Positions 1 through 11,320 of a stretch of DNA of 64,000 nt are shown here, one piece after another. The translations under genes and the position numbers were made by a program. Numbering within the stretch: the stretch's first letter is position 1; each line of letters opens with the position of its first letter. Under the pieces are notes generated by a model that ran no database searches, was not told the origin of the DNA, and saw nothing but the letters and a program-made list of their open reading frames with translations. Source of the stretch: Periplaneta americana (Eukaryota > Arthropoda > Insecta > Blattodea > Blattidae); NCBI RefSeq assembly GCF_040183065.1, contig NC_091117.1, positions 101,939,501-102,003,500 of the forward strand, given 5' to 3'.

Positions 1-137
1 TTGTATAATGGTATAAAGGAATTTCAGAACGGATATCAGGAAAGGGTAAACGTGATCAAGGATGAGAATGGTAACTTGCTTGCAGACTCTCATTCAATCC
101 TGAACAGATGGGAACTACTAAATGTACAGTTTCCCTA
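1..137 (+). pseudogene. RTE-type LINE fragment (linker between endonuclease and RT)
   Basis: From base 1 the frame reads LYNGIKEFQNGYQERVNVIK and continues through LLADSHSILNRW to LLNVQFP and a stop at 136-138. This matches the linker just before the reverse transcriptase in insect RTE-type LINEs. It begins at the window edge, so the endonuclease lies outside. The reading stops at the protein position where the RT fragment starting near 4878 resumes in the same orientation, so the two may be one element split by later insertions. The family call is from recognition of the peptide; the split is inference. Confidence 0.7.
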
Positions 138-958
138 GAAAAGAATGAGACGATTGAAAATTCTTAAGTCTCAGATGTAAGACACTGCGCATGATCGGAG
201 ACCAGAGCACTGATACACAAGATAACGAATATTGAGCTACTTAAATTCAGGCTATTTGGTTTGTTACTAGCATCGTTCCGAAATTCACTTCAAAAAATGC
301 AAAAAAATATGGTAATACGACGTAAATAATAGATAAATATATACATAAATTGTGTAGTTAAATTGATATTGAACCTTCATGACTAGATCGATACCCTGCA
401 CAGAAAGAAAACCTTTCGAGTCGTTCCAATAGCTCAAACGCTAAGATTTCTGCGTGCTGTGTAGAAGAGTGCGAGTTCGATTCTTAGTCCATACAACGTT
501 TTTTTTGTCTAAATAACGTTGAAATGGATAAATAACGTTGAAATAGAGTTTTACAAATTCCTGAGATTAAATGTTAATGATCGCACACATTACAAAATTA
601 CAAATTATAATATTATAAACATTAATCTAGGGAATGCATTTACACCATAATATATATACATATATACTGTATATATTAAAAACTAACAATTAGAATTAAA
701 TTAAAAAATATTCCTAAGCCACACAACCTTTTCCAAGGGTTTGGAGTCCTTAAGCCTATGCCATTTGTTGAGTAATCATTACAGTATTTTATTAGTAGCT
801 TTCCCATATGTGTAACAAATGCATTCGCACAAAACAATTTTTGTTAAAAGTGTGGCTTTGGACTATTTCATTCTCACCCCGTCAGTTGATTTTAACTATT
901 TTATCTACGTGTTAGCAATAGTGTTTAATTTAATGTGCATTCAATTTTATTCATGTTA
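138..958. other. AT-rich stretch without recognised genes
   Basis: No coding signal was recognised. It contains a possible degenerate tRNA-like segment near 415-490, with a B-box-like GAGTTCGATTC at about 472, and a short TA-rich run near 647-680. The tRNA-like reading is weak. Confidence 0.4.
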
Positions 959-1939
959 CTAGCCGTACCCGTGCGCTTCGCTGCACCCGTTAGAAATAAA
1001 TATAAAGTAATTACATAATTAAAATAGGAATTTGATCCAGGGAACATTCGTGTTTGATATAAGGATAAATCATTTATTATGTTACTTAATTTAGATTGTA
1101 TTTGCATAATTAAAATGCGATCATTTTGATCCAGAGACCACTCATTTGGTCATAAAAAATATTTTAGGAAATACAGGAAACGAATGTACAGAATTCCCTA
1201 TCAAGTTTTCTGTGCATAAGAAGCTATTTTAATCTTACCTGTCCTCGATTCACTCAGAAGTTACTGTAATAACATTATAGCATTATGTACATCTAGGGAA
1301 ACTACACTTTCCAATGGTGAATTAATAATTAATTATACAAATCGGTTAATTTAGCTTCTGATATTACTTCATACAAACACAGAAACATTATCTGTAGGCT
1401 ATCTTTCATAGCTTTCGATTGTTGCTGTCCAAGGCCCCTTATAGACGAAGTCATTTGTTTTTTAATTCATTACACGGCCTTAGATGGCAGTTATTTTAAT
1501 TTTAAAACTCATTTATCTCATTAAATATCAGTCCTATCAAAATTTTTCAAGAAATAAAACTTATCGCAAATTATTTTTAAAGAAACCTTTGTTATGTAAC
1601 ATTTTTCAGAAAAATCAATAATAAGCGAGATATTTCGATTTATTTAATTGAGGCCCCTTATAACCCCCCTTTTAAATAATGTAATTTGAATGCCATATAG
1701 CCTAAAATCTAAGTTACAACGAACTTAATTTATATTCCAATTTTCATCGAAATCCGTTCAGCCATTATCGCGTGAAAAGGTAACAAACATACAGACAGAC
1801 AGACAGACATACAAACAAAAATTTGAAAAAAGCGATTTTCGGTTTCAGGGTGGTTAATTGTATATGTTAGGACCAATTATTTTTGGAAAATCGAAAATTA
1901 TCAGAACAATTTCGGCTACAGATTTATTATTAGTATAGA
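959..1939 (-). mobile_element. Non-autonomous Helitron, 981 bp
   Basis: Read on the minus strand the element starts with TCTATACTAATAATAAATC (1939 downward) and ends with GGGTACGGCTAG (to 959). The terminal CTAG is preceded 12 nt upstream by a GC-rich hairpin at 971-986, with GTGC/GCAC and GC/GC stems around GAA. The flanks are A before TC and T after CTAG, which is the Helitron signature: insertion between A and T, no target duplication, 5' TC, 3' CTRR and a subterminal hairpin. No Rep/helicase coding was seen, so it is non-autonomous. A CAGA run lies at about 1792-1812. Termini and hairpin are seen directly; the class assignment rests on known Helitron structure. Confidence 0.75.
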
Positions 1940-2309
1940 TGATTGAATGAAAAAGCACTGTTGCAGTTATTGACTAATTAGATATGTTAATACTAATTAT
2001 TAAATGCATCTGTTAAATAACGAATTGCAGTCTCTTTTGCAAAATCGTGAAAGTTTACGTACTATACTATAAGCCATTAAAAACACAGGAGACGTTTCGG
2101 TTATACAATGGAACCGACATGCTACTGTAGTCGTATGAGCTACCGAGACAAGACAGTGACATTAGCAGCAGTCCAGCATTTAGATCCCACAGCAGACATT
2201 TGTCAATCATTACAGAGAAGGAATGATACTTTGTGACCCGAGCTGTGTTGTGAAATCGTGGCCTTAAGTGGCTGTCTTCTTCGTGATCCGTCTTCTGGAC
2301 TTTTTAACA
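1940..2309. other. Unassigned spacer
   Basis: No gene or clear repeat was recognised between the Helitron and the 12-bp minisatellite. The last 60 bases already drift into the composition of the array. Confidence 0.4.
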
Positions 2310-4600
2310 ATTCTTGTTGTATTTGTCATGGTACTAATCATGGTTCTTTCGTATTCCTAGTCGTGAACTATATCATAGTCGTTATTGTAATGTCGTGGTG
2401 CTTTCCGTTGTCCATGTCGTCATCATTATCGTAGTCCTTGTCGTTTTTCTCGTGATTCTTATCGTGATCTTGTTGCCTTTGTTGTAGTCCTAATCATGGT
2501 CCTTGTTGTCTTTCTCATGGTTCCAATCGTGGCCTTGGTGCAAGCCGTTATGCTTGTCATGGTCCTTATTAAATCTATGTCGTAGTCCTGATTGTTATCC
2601 GTATCACGATGCATGTCCTGATTCTTACTGCGGTCGTTGTTATTCTTGTCTTTGTGTTCGTCTGTTTCGTGGTCCTATAATGGTCGTTGTTTCTTTGTCG
2701 TAATAATTATCGTGGTCATTATTGTTGTCCAAGCCATGGTGTCTTATTGCGATCATTGTCTTGGTGCATGTCATGATCCATGTCATGATATTTATCGTGG
2801 TCCTTGCCCTAATCGTGGTCCTTATATTGGTCCTTGATATCTTTACCATGGTCTTTATCGTGGTCATTGTTTTCTCTGTTGTGGTTATTCTCTTCTTTGT
2901 TGGGGTCCTATCACAGTGCTTGTTTCCATTGTAATGTCCTTATTCGATCTTGTTTTTGTATGGTCCCTATCGTGGCCTTGGTCCTTATCCTGGTCCATGT
3001 CGTGATTCTTATACTTGTCTCTGTCTTTGTCCATTTCGCGTCCTTGCATTGGTCCAAGTTGTCTCTAGCATGGTCCTTACCGTGATAATTGTTGCCTTTG
3101 TCGTTTTTTATCGTGAACATTGTTGTCTTTGTCGTGTTCCTAGTTGTCATTGTAATGGCCCTTATCGTTCTTTCTGTTTTGTCAGAGTTCTTATCGTGGT
3201 CCTTGTCGCGATTATTATCGTGGTTGTTGTTTTCGTCCATGTGACGCTTCTTACATTGGTCTTATTGTCACTGACATAGTCCTTATGTGATCCTCATTCT
3301 TTTGCTCATGTTTTTTATCCTGATTATTGTTGCCTTTGTAGTGATCTTTGTTGTCATTGTAATAGCCCTTACCATACTGCTTATCTTTGTCATGGTCTTG
3401 GTCCTTATCGCAATCCTTTTCGTGATCCTTATCGTAGTCAGTGTCGCGGTCCTTAGAGTGGTTCATGTAATGGTTCTTATCATCCTGAATTTTGTAGTGC
3501 ATGTCGTGGACCATGTTGTGATCCTTATCGTAGTCCTCGTGCTTATCCTTATCGTGATTCTTATAGTGGTCCGTATTCTGCTTCGCATAGTCCTTATCGC
3601 TGCCTTGGTCTTTATTAACCTTACCGTAGTGTTTGTCATGGTCTTTATCGTGATACTTATCATAGCGTTTGTCGTGATCCATATCGTTATTCTTATCGTG
3701 GTCTTTGTTTTTGTTTTGTTGTTGTCATGGGTCTTAACATTGTCCTTGTCTTTGACAGAGTCTTTATGGTGATTATTCCGTGGTCCATATCATGGTCCTT
3801 ATCGTGATCGTTGACGTAGATCTTGTAATGATCCTTGTTGTCTTTGCCACGGTCCTTATCGTGGTCACTGTTCTCTTACATGTTTCTTATCTTAATCCTT
3901 GTCTTTGTTGTGGTCCTTATCATGATCCCTATCGTGGTATTTGTTGTCTTTGTTATGATCCTTATCATGATCTTGGTCGTTATCGTGGTTCATGTCGTGA
4001 CTCTTATCATGAACCTTGTCCTTATCGTGGTGTAGTTCGTAATTATTATCGTGGCCCTTTTCTTTATTCATATCGTGTTTCTTATATTGATTCTTGTTTT
4101 CCTTGTCATGGTCCTTATCATGAACCTTATAATTTTGCCGTGGTCCTTGTGTTTGACATGTCCCTTATCGTGATCTATGTTGTCTTTATTGTGGTCATTT
4201 CTGGCATTGTAATAGTCATTATCGTCCTCCTTGCTGCTTTTATCATGGTCGTTAATAAGTATTTGCTGTCTTTGTCATAGTTCTTATCTTGGTAAATTTC
4301 GAAGATCTAATATTGGTCCATGTTGTGGTATTTATCGTAATCCTTGTCGTGGTGTTTGTCGTGTTTCTTGTCGTAGTATATTATCATGGTCGATTTTGGT
4401 CCTTATCGCGGTCCTTGTTGTCTTTCTAATAATCCTTTTCGTGGTCCTGGTCCTTTTAATCCTTATATGTCGTGGCATAATCCTTGCCATGGTGTTTGTC
4501 GTGTTTCTTGTATGTAACCATGGTCCTGATCTTTGTCCTTGTCGTGATCCTTACAATGTTCCTTGCTGTCTTTGTCATATGTCTACATTTGTCATTTCAA
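2310..4600. repeat. 2.3-kb degenerate 12-bp minisatellite (GTCCTTATCGTG-like)
   Basis: The stretch is built from divergent copies of a 12-base unit close to GTCCTTATCGTG, often with TTGTTGTCTTTG-type variants. All forward frames therefore read as long hydrophobic V/I/L/F-rich peptides. The minus strand reads as repeats of D, K, H and N. The many open frames here arise because the unit is a multiple of three and rarely creates stops. Copies are diverged enough that indels shift the frame repeatedly, which argues against a conserved protein. Strand composition is strongly skewed: the plus strand is T/G-rich and poor in A. Confidence 0.8.
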
Positions 4601-4877
4601 AATTAATATTGTTTTTGCACTTTGGCGAATGACTTTCGTGTTTCACTGTATATTTCAATCTTTCATTAAACGTAAACGATCAAGGACGTAAAAAGAGACC
4701 TACACCAGAAATATACAGACAACTGATAACATTTTGCACTGGTGTGAACTTTGGGGAAGGATGAAAATAGGCCTACGCATGCACGACCAGATGTCTTCCT
4801 GGATACGTCGATATCGAGTGAACCGCGCTGTAGAACTTTAACTTCCGACAACCAAGAGTCGTCTCATTATTTTTAAG
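4601..4877. other. Unassigned spacer before LINE fragment
   Basis: No coding was recognised. TCGTCTCATT at 4859-4868 is the reverse complement of AATGAGACGA at 143-152, and these two lie just inside the two halves of the split RTE element. Confidence 0.35.
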
Positions 4878-5632
4878 GGTCAAATAAAAAATGATCGGGA
4901 CGAAATTCAAATACAAACTGCTGAGTCGTTTATACTCGAACCCACACTTTCTGAAGTCGAAATTGCGATAGAAAATCTGTAAAAGTACAAGTCTCTAGGT
5001 ATTGATCAAGTTCCAGCAGAATTAATACCAGAGGGTGGAAGCACATTATCTAGCGAAATTTGTAACCTTGTACTTGCTATTTGGGAAAAGGAAATTGTAC
5101 CAGAACAATGGAAGGAGTCCATAATTGTACCTGTTTTTAAGAAGGGGGACAAGACTGACCGCAGTACTTTTCGAGGAATATCACTTTTGCTGACGTCCTA
5201 CAAAACTTTTATCCAATATTCTTTTGAGAAGATAACTCCATAGATTTTTAATTATTGGTGATCAACAGTGTGGTTTTAGGTGTAATAGATCGACTATTTG
5301 ATCAGATTTCTTTTATTCGACAGATATTGGAGAAAAAATGGGAGTATAAGGGTACAGTACATCAATTATTCATAGATTTCTAAAAACGCATATGATTCAG
5401 TTAAGAGAGACGTTTTACATAGCATTGTAATTGAATTTGGTATTCCCAAGGAACTAGTTCCATTATTTTAAATGTGTTTGAATGAAACTTACAGCAGAGT
5501 CCGTATAGGCCAGCTTCTGTCTGATCTTTCTCCAATTCACTGCGGGCTAAATCAAGGAAATGTACTATCACCTTTACTTTTTAACTTTGCTCTAGAATAT
5601 GCTACTAGGAAAGTTCAGGATAACACAGAGGG

Positions 5633-6202
5633 TTGGAATTGAACGGATTACATCAGCTTCTTGTCTATGCGGATGACATGAATATGTCAGGAGAAAACCC
5701 ACAAACGATTAGGGAAAACACGGAAACTTTACCTGAAGCAAGTAAAGAGATAGGTTTGGAAGTAAACCCCGAAAAGACGAAGTATGTGATTATGTCTCAT
5801 GACCAGAATATTCTACGAAATGGAAATACAAAAATTGGAGATTTATCTTTCGAAGAGGTGGAAAAATTCAAATATCTTGCAGCAATAGTAACAAATATAA
5901 ATGACACTCGGGAGGAAATTAAACACAGAATAAATATAGGAAATGCGTGTTATTATTCGGTTGAGAAGCTTTTGTCATCTAGTCTGTTGTCAAAAAATCT
6001 GAAAGTTAGATTTTATAAAACAGTTATATTATCTGTTCTTCTGTATGGTTGTGAAACTTGGACTCTCACTTTGAGAGAGGAACAGAGATTAAGTGTATTT
6101 GAGAATAAGGTTCTTAGGAAAATATATGGGGCTAAAAGGGATGAAGTTACAGGAGAATGGAGAAAGTTTCACAACACAGAACTGCATGCATTGTATTCTT
6201 AA
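5633..6202 (+). pseudogene. RT palm/thumb open fragment of the RTE-type LINE
   Basis: A 189-codon open stretch. It holds the RT active-site YADD near residues 12-15, then ESNPQ-type linker sequence, [19 protein letters not shown] and LYGCETWTL. Compared with the copy at 20.8 kb it has several amino-acid differences and a frameshift after the W of [16 protein letters not shown]. The last 78 codons of the element lie in a separate open stretch at 6236-6472, so the copy is broken. It is not a host gene. Confidence 0.8.
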
Positions 6203-6235
6203 CCTGACATAATTAGGAACATTAAATCCAGACGT

Positions 6236-6472
6236 TTGAGATGGTCAGGACATGTAGCACGTTTGAGAGAATCCAGAAATGCATATAGAGTGTTAGTTGG
6301 GAGGCCGGAGGGAAAAAGACCTTTGGGGATGCCGAGACGTAGATGGGAGGATAATATTAAAATGGATTTGAGGGTAGTGGAATATGATGGTAGAGACTGG
6401 ATTAATCTTGCACAGGATAGGGACCGCTGGGGGGCTTATGTCAGGGCGGCAATAAACCTCAGGGTTCCTTAA
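6236..6472 (+). pseudogene. C-terminal tail of the RTE-type LINE
   Basis: A 78-codon open stretch reading MRWSGHVARLRESRNAYRVL, then GRPEGKRPLGMPRRRWEDNI and DWINLAQDRDRWGAYVRAA. This is the conserved arginine/tryptophan-rich C-terminus of the element. It is separated from the preceding open stretch by an in-frame stop at the segment [15 protein letters not shown]. Confidence 0.8.
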
Positions 6473-6490
6473 AAGGCATTTTGTAAGTAA

Positions 6491-7310
6491 GTAATATCAT
6501 ATTGTTTCATCGTTTAGCTTACTTGCTCTATACTACTGTTGTATTAGAAAAGATGCGTAACCATATCAAAATTAACCCCTGAATTTTTCTGAATGTTTAC
6601 CAAAATACAGTTAAGCACTAGATATTCGTATCGAACAATCTTGTCATTTTGTAGTTTGTACGAGAAACTCTGAGATATCTATACAAGACAAACATTCTCT
6701 TATTGAAAAAAGGACAAACTTTAGTACCTCTTAGTTGGGAAGCGCGTACTAACACAGCGACAGACACAATTAAGTACCATGGATTGAGAATAATATTTAG
6801 GCCTTGAGTGTTTGTACTGTTCTGTTCAGTACGTGTAAAAAACTATATTCCGCTCGAGGCCCTACATGCAATCCTAGAATAGATGTTCAGGTCCTTGTCT
6901 CGAACAACACTACATGGGAGGGTTTCTTAACCGAAGGTCAGCACGATGCAGACCACGATGCAGACCACTGATAAGTAAGAAAAAATGGACAAACATCTAG
7001 TCGTGTGGAATGATGATGAATCTCTTTCCACGCGAGGAATGGAACTACTGGCCGCTTAGTTTGGAAGCTCCACTGAACCATGCCTTGTATTAGTACATAA
7101 ACTCTATCGCATAATTTTCCCCTTAAGATTATCCATCATCATCATCATTATCATTATTATCATCATCATCATCATCATCCTGAGAACTATTAGGGCGAGT
7201 GGCCTGTTACGGTTTAGTTCAAGAATTTTCATTAGAGATTTAAATTAAAATAAATACCATACATTCCTCCTCCCTCCCTGGGTTCAAGGACCTTGATAGA
7301 ACTGATTATT
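6491..7310. other. Unassigned spacer with ATC microsatellite
   Basis: No gene was recognised. A (CAT/ATC)n simple repeat with interruptions is present at about 7135-7180. Confidence 0.45.
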
Positions 7311-7319
7311 AACACATAT

Positions 7320-8112
7320 GTCGTGAATTTCGGTAAAGTCCGGAGGGCCTAATTAGTCAAATCTATTCTTCTCTCTTCCACGCTGGGGCCCCCTGGGATC
7401 TTTTAAGATGCGGAAGAGAGAATGGTGTGCGGAAAGGAACGGGAAGCCCCCGCGTTTATCTTTCCTAAGAAAAACTACAAACATGGACACATTACAACGA
7501 AGTGAATAGAAACGACTAGAAGCATTTAAAATGTGGCTATGGAGAAGAATGGAGCTGTGAAATGGACAGACAGAATAAGAAATGAAACGGTACTAGGAAG
7601 AATGGGTGAAGAAAGAATGTCACTAAAACGAAATAGAAAGAGAAAAAGAAATTGGCTGGATGAACGAGTAAGTAGAAACTGCCTACTGAACGATGCACTG
7701 GAAGGAATGATGAACGGGAGAAAATTTTGAGATAGAAGAAGATATCGATGAAGTTCAGGTAAAAGAAAGAAAATTTTTTTCAGGAACAGCTATAATTACA
7801 TTTTAACACATTTTTGTTAGTTATGAAGGAATGTAAACATGATTGTCAAAATACTTATCTTTACATTTTGTAATTAAATTTTAACTAATTAAACTAATTT
7901 CACCAAAAAAGCCATATTTGAAATGAAGGTTAAGTCGTTTTTACCTGAACATCATCGATATCAGATGATAGACAGCATTAAGATGCATGGATCGTATGCT
8001 GAGACTAAGAGGAAGGCGAAAAATAGGAAAGATTGGAAAATGCCGGGTTTGCAGTAAAAGACCTGTCTTTGGACAGAAAACTATTACTTAAAGAATATTT
8101 TCTCCTTAGTAA
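7320..8112 (+). mobile_element. 3' end of a second LINE family, split by a MITE
   Basis: The block at 7320-7490 is shared, in inverse orientation, with 47400-47560. It is followed by a coding remnant reading KWTDRIRNETVLGRMGEERM, then LKRNRKRKRNWLDERVSRNC, LLNDALEGMMNGRKF. After the MITE at 7745-7958 the frame resumes with a QMIDSIKMHGSYAETKRK-like reading and a K-rich tail. The same protein tail occurs at 46890-47309 (minus) and 16600-16990 (plus), so this is a dispersed LINE 3' end. Compared with the 47-kb copy, about 150 bp upstream of the tail is missing here. Confidence 0.65.
7745..7958. mobile_element. Tc1/mariner-type MITE, copy 1 (214 bp)
   Basis: The terminal inverted repeats are TCGATGAAGTTCAGGTAAAA on the left and TCGATGATGTTCAGGTAAAA on the right (reverse complement), with one mismatch. 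TA flanks both sides (7743-7744 and 7959-7960). It interrupts the LINE reading frame at the codons for Tyr-Gln, which shows the empty site. Its interior matches the element at 43071-43304. There is no coding capacity. Confidence 0.8.
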
Positions 8113-8350
8113 GCTATCGCACCATTTATCCTTTGAAAGTGACGCAACACAATGTTGGGGGAGACGTCAAGAAGTTGATTGTGAAATATTTCCTATTTTG
8201 AATTACACTAGCCAACAAAATTTTACTCTTTTGTGTAACTGGAATGAAAACAGCTAATCTTTATGTTTTCGGGTGTGCTGATAACGGAAATTATAGTGAA
8301 AATGCAAGATTATATCTCGTTTTGAAGTTATGATAACTATACGTTATTGC
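8113..8350. other. Flank of the repeat-borne gene
   Basis: There is no gene of its own. It contains CTAGCCAACAAAATTTTACT at 8208, which looks like a repeat-family terminal segment downstream of the minus-strand pseudogene. This is a low-certainty reading. Confidence 0.3.
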
Positions 8351-10056
8351 CTATATAAGCTTATTGCATGTATTTACCTTGGTGTTATCCCTCACGGGAA
8401 GGTCACTGAAGGCGTAACCGCTTTGTCTGCCGTTTGTAGTTTTCTGCTGGTGATTCCAGGTTAGTGCCCAGCAGTAATCGGCTAACATTGATGCACTCCA
8501 CTTTCTCTGGTATCTCATTTCCACGTCCGAAATTTGCTGGTGGAAGTGTTCCCCGTGCTCGTCGCTTACAGCACCACGCTTGTCAGGGAAGTAGTCCAAG
8601 TGGGAATGTAAGAAATGTATCTTTAAGGACATGTTGCACCCCAGTCTATTGTAGCAGTGCAGAAGATTTGCCACAAGATCCTTATAGTTTTCTGCCCTCT
8701 TATTTCCTAGAAAGTTTGTTGACACTTGTACAAAGGCATCCCAAGCTAACTTTTCATCACCTGTCAGGATGGTGTTGAAATGCTCATCTTTGTACACCTT
8801 GCGTATCTGGGGACCCACGAAAAACCCCTCTATTATTTTCGCCTCACTAAGACGTGGAAATTTCTCGCGCAAATATAAAAATGCTTCCCCAGTTTTGTCC
8901 ATGGCCTTAACGAAGTTTTTCATTAGGCCCAATTTTGTATGAAGAGCAGGGAGAATTATTTTCTTGGATTCGACCAGTTGCTCGTGCATAAAATTGTGAG
9001 ATCCTGGTTCAAGTGATTGACACTTAGGCCAATCTTTCTTTTTATAATTAAGTGCTTTGGCGCGGCTATCCCAGAGGCACAGGAAGCAACAGAATTTGGT
9101 GTAGCCGTGTTGTAGCCCAAGTAATATGGATATGGCTTTGAGGTCCCCGGAAATCTGTCATTTAAACTTGTCATAGTTCAATCGCAATAACAATTGTTTC
9201 ATGTTATATGTTTCTTTCATGTAATGTGCACACCCAATGGGAATTGATGGTAACACGTTGCCATTATGCAGCATCGCACACTTGAGACTTACTTTGCAGG
9301 AGTCAATGAACAACCTCCACTTATCACTTTTATAGTCAATGGCCATAGCTGCCATTAGTCCCTGTACATCACTACAAAATACAAAGTTCAAAGAATGGCA
9401 TATGGCGGTTATGGAACGCAGTCACATTTACCGATTTCACTGTTGTAGTCTTGACCCCAACAGTTCAGCCTTATCTTTCGGCAATTCAAGATCTCGCACT
9501 AGGTCATTAAGTTCACACTGTGTTATTTTGTGAATCTCTGTACACTCATCGTTACACACAAAATCAGCATCTTTCGAAGAGCTGGGTTTTGAAAGTGATG
9601 GTGCAGCACTAGTTTCACTGCTGCCCTCAACTCTATCACTATCACAATCAGGTGGGACAGGAACAGGCAGTCCGTCTCCATGAGGCACGGTCGCATGGCC
9701 GACGGTATGTTAGGATATGTCAAGGAAGACTTTTTCTTCTTGGAAATACCATGTGTTAATGGAGTTGTCATACAAAAGTAACAATCATTCACATGGTTTG
9801 ATGGTTCACGCCAGATAATGGGTATAGCAAAGCCCATGGAAGATCTTTTACAATTCAACCACGAATGAAGACACGAGACACAAGATATGCAACATACATG
9901 AGGAGCCCAGGGCTTGTCCTGGTCTCACATTTCACAGCCAAAGTACAGTCTGTACGCCTTCCTAAATGGCGTTATTGGCATCCTTTGCGATTTAAATATT
10001 ACCTGTCTGCAAATGTAGCATAAATTGTCAGCACTGTTTACGCATTTGCGAGGCAT
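8351..10056 (-). pseudogene. Repeat-borne protein with CxxC zinc motif and SDEHGE(R/H)FHQ domain
   Basis: The reading starts at ATG 10056 (MPRKCVNSADNLCYICRQVI). It has paired cysteines (CYIC, then CCISC) that look like a metal-binding N-terminus. It continues through NDLVRDLELPKDKAELLGSR and WRLFIDSCKVSLK. The 212-codon C-terminal part reads LHTKLGLMKNFVKAMDKTGE, FFVGPQIRKVYKDEHFN, CNMSLKIHFLHSHLDYFPD and AVSDEHGEHFHQQISDVEMR. Several frameshifts and an in-frame stop (after YFGCEM) break it between 9000 and 10000. I recognise this as a family found in multiple copies in arthropod and other animal genomes; I do not know its enzymatic role. Multi-copy behaviour suggests a mobile element rather than a host gene. 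Confidence 0.6.
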
Positions 10057-10194
10057 AATGAATCACAGGAATTACAATGACCATATGCACTAATCAGTAA
10101 CACGTTCTTCTAGCACACGACCAGAACACAGCTTGTAACAGACTGAAACAACGCTTAATGAAACATGCTCCGCTCCTACACTTTTCCCCTCCTA

Positions 10195-10385
10195 GTTGTG
10201 GAGCTGCCAGTGATGAACACGGAGAAAGATTCCATCAGGATATTTCTGTTATGGAACAAAGATATCAGGGCCGTTGGAATGAAACAATGCTTGCGGATTA
10301 CTGCTGGTCTTTGTGTAGGAATGCTCCAGAACTCACTTACAAGAGGCAAGCTAAAAGACAACGATCTCATGAAGCCACCACATGA
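10195..10385 (+). pseudogene. C-terminal fragment of the same SDEHGE family, opposite orientation
   Basis: An open stretch reads GAASDEHGERFHQDISVMEQ, RYQGRWNETMLADYCWSLCR and NAPELTYKRQAKRQRSH before a stop at 10385. It aligns with residues near the end of the minus-strand copy at 8351-8989 (SDEHGEHFHQ, MLADYCWAL) but differs at many positions, so it is an independent copy. Only the last ~70 codons remain. Confidence 0.65.
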
Positions 10386-10389
10386 TTCT

Positions 10390-10864
10390 CTTCAGACCCA
10401 ACCATCTGCCAGGTATTCTGCCATCAATTTAGAACTCTTAGAATGTAACTGCCATTTAAAAAAATTCAAATGCATTTTCAATGTTGTTGGCATATGTAAT
10501 TAAAACGTATCTTTTTCTCTTAATCCGTTCACTGAAATACTTCCACCTATTGGGTATCACAGAAACTAGTGCTAAGAAAAATTTTTCATTGTCATATTCG
10601 TTCTTCTCAACCCAAAATTAGTACGAATTGACTCATGAAGTGCAGGAAACATTGAAAAAAAATGCATGACTTTGTTACTCTCTCTTTCTGCTGAGAGATC
10701 TGAAATGAAAGTGACTTAATAAATTATATTTGTTCTATCAAGCACTAATAACTGCTACAGTATATAAATTCCCTCAGGAAATACATAATTCTTCCTCCTC
10801 AAAAATGTCAGGGGGAAAAGGACGAAATTATTCGATTATGCTCGGTATCGGTACTCCATTATTA

Positions 10865-10905
<41 letters not shown>

Positions 10906-11250
10906 TTATTAAACTAATAACCTCTTTCACTCTACGACACACACATATTCTCTCTCTCTCTCTCTCTAAAGGTGTTCACGAGATCATAAAATATAAACTT
11001 CTACCGAACATATTAACTCTAGCCTTACTTTTCATTACACTGATCTGTATGGTGTTTTCTATTCCATTTTTCATACTGATATGCTGAGTATTTTTTTTTA
11101 CAATGCTAGTCACATTACCCCGGAGATCTGATAAGATGATCATGATTATGTGTCATCACGAGAGGTCTGACGTCTAAACTTAACCTAAATTCCAGACTAC
11201 GGACGAACAGAGGAATAAGTCCCATTAAGGAACAATTCCTTTGCTTTAAC
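10390..11250. other. Unassigned spacer with TAA microsatellite
   Basis: No gene was recognised. (TAA)n at 10864-10905 and a short (TC)n at about 10950-10968 are the only clear features. Confidence 0.5.
10864..10905. repeat. (TAA)n microsatellite
   Basis: A perfect trinucleotide run of about 14 units. The open frame through it (poly-Ile) is an artefact. Confidence 0.95.
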
Positions 11251-11320
11251 CAGAAATCGAACCCGGGAGCTATGAACTGTAACCAGACGCTCTGACCACT
11301 AGATCATAACCCTGAGATAT
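11250..11320 (-). repeat. tRNA-like SINE head
   Basis: On the minus strand it reads TAGTGGTCAGAGCGTCTGG (A-box-like), followed by CCCGGGTTCGATTTCTGG (B-box GGTTCGATT). The spacing fits an RNA polymerase III promoter of a tRNA-derived SINE. No intact cloverleaf was folded. Confidence 0.5.

Larger units (their letters stand above)
4878..6490 (+). mobile_element. RTE-type LINE, RT domain to 3' end (decayed)
   Basis: Conceptual reading starts near NDRDEIQIQTAESF and continues through PAELIPEGGSTL, IWEKEIVPEQWKESIIVPVF and KKGDKTDRSTFRGISLL. Frameshifts and a stop break the middle (about 5200-5630). It resumes as an open stretch with the catalytic LVYADD (YADD at 5666-5677), [10 protein letters not shown], and [10 protein letters not shown]. 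The C-terminal tail is RRRWEDNIKMDL and DRDRWGAYVRAA, ending at 6472. The 3' end carries GTAAGTAAGTAA. The RT would copy its own RNA by target-primed reverse transcription, but stops and shifts make this copy inactive. A closely similar copy lies at 20802-21735. Confidence 0.85.

Noticed and set aside
2503..4632. Many long open frames (hydrophobic on plus, Asp/Lys/His-rich on minus)
   Set aside because: They are produced by the 12-bp minisatellite, overlap on both strands, and shift frame repeatedly; no start context or domain supports a protein.
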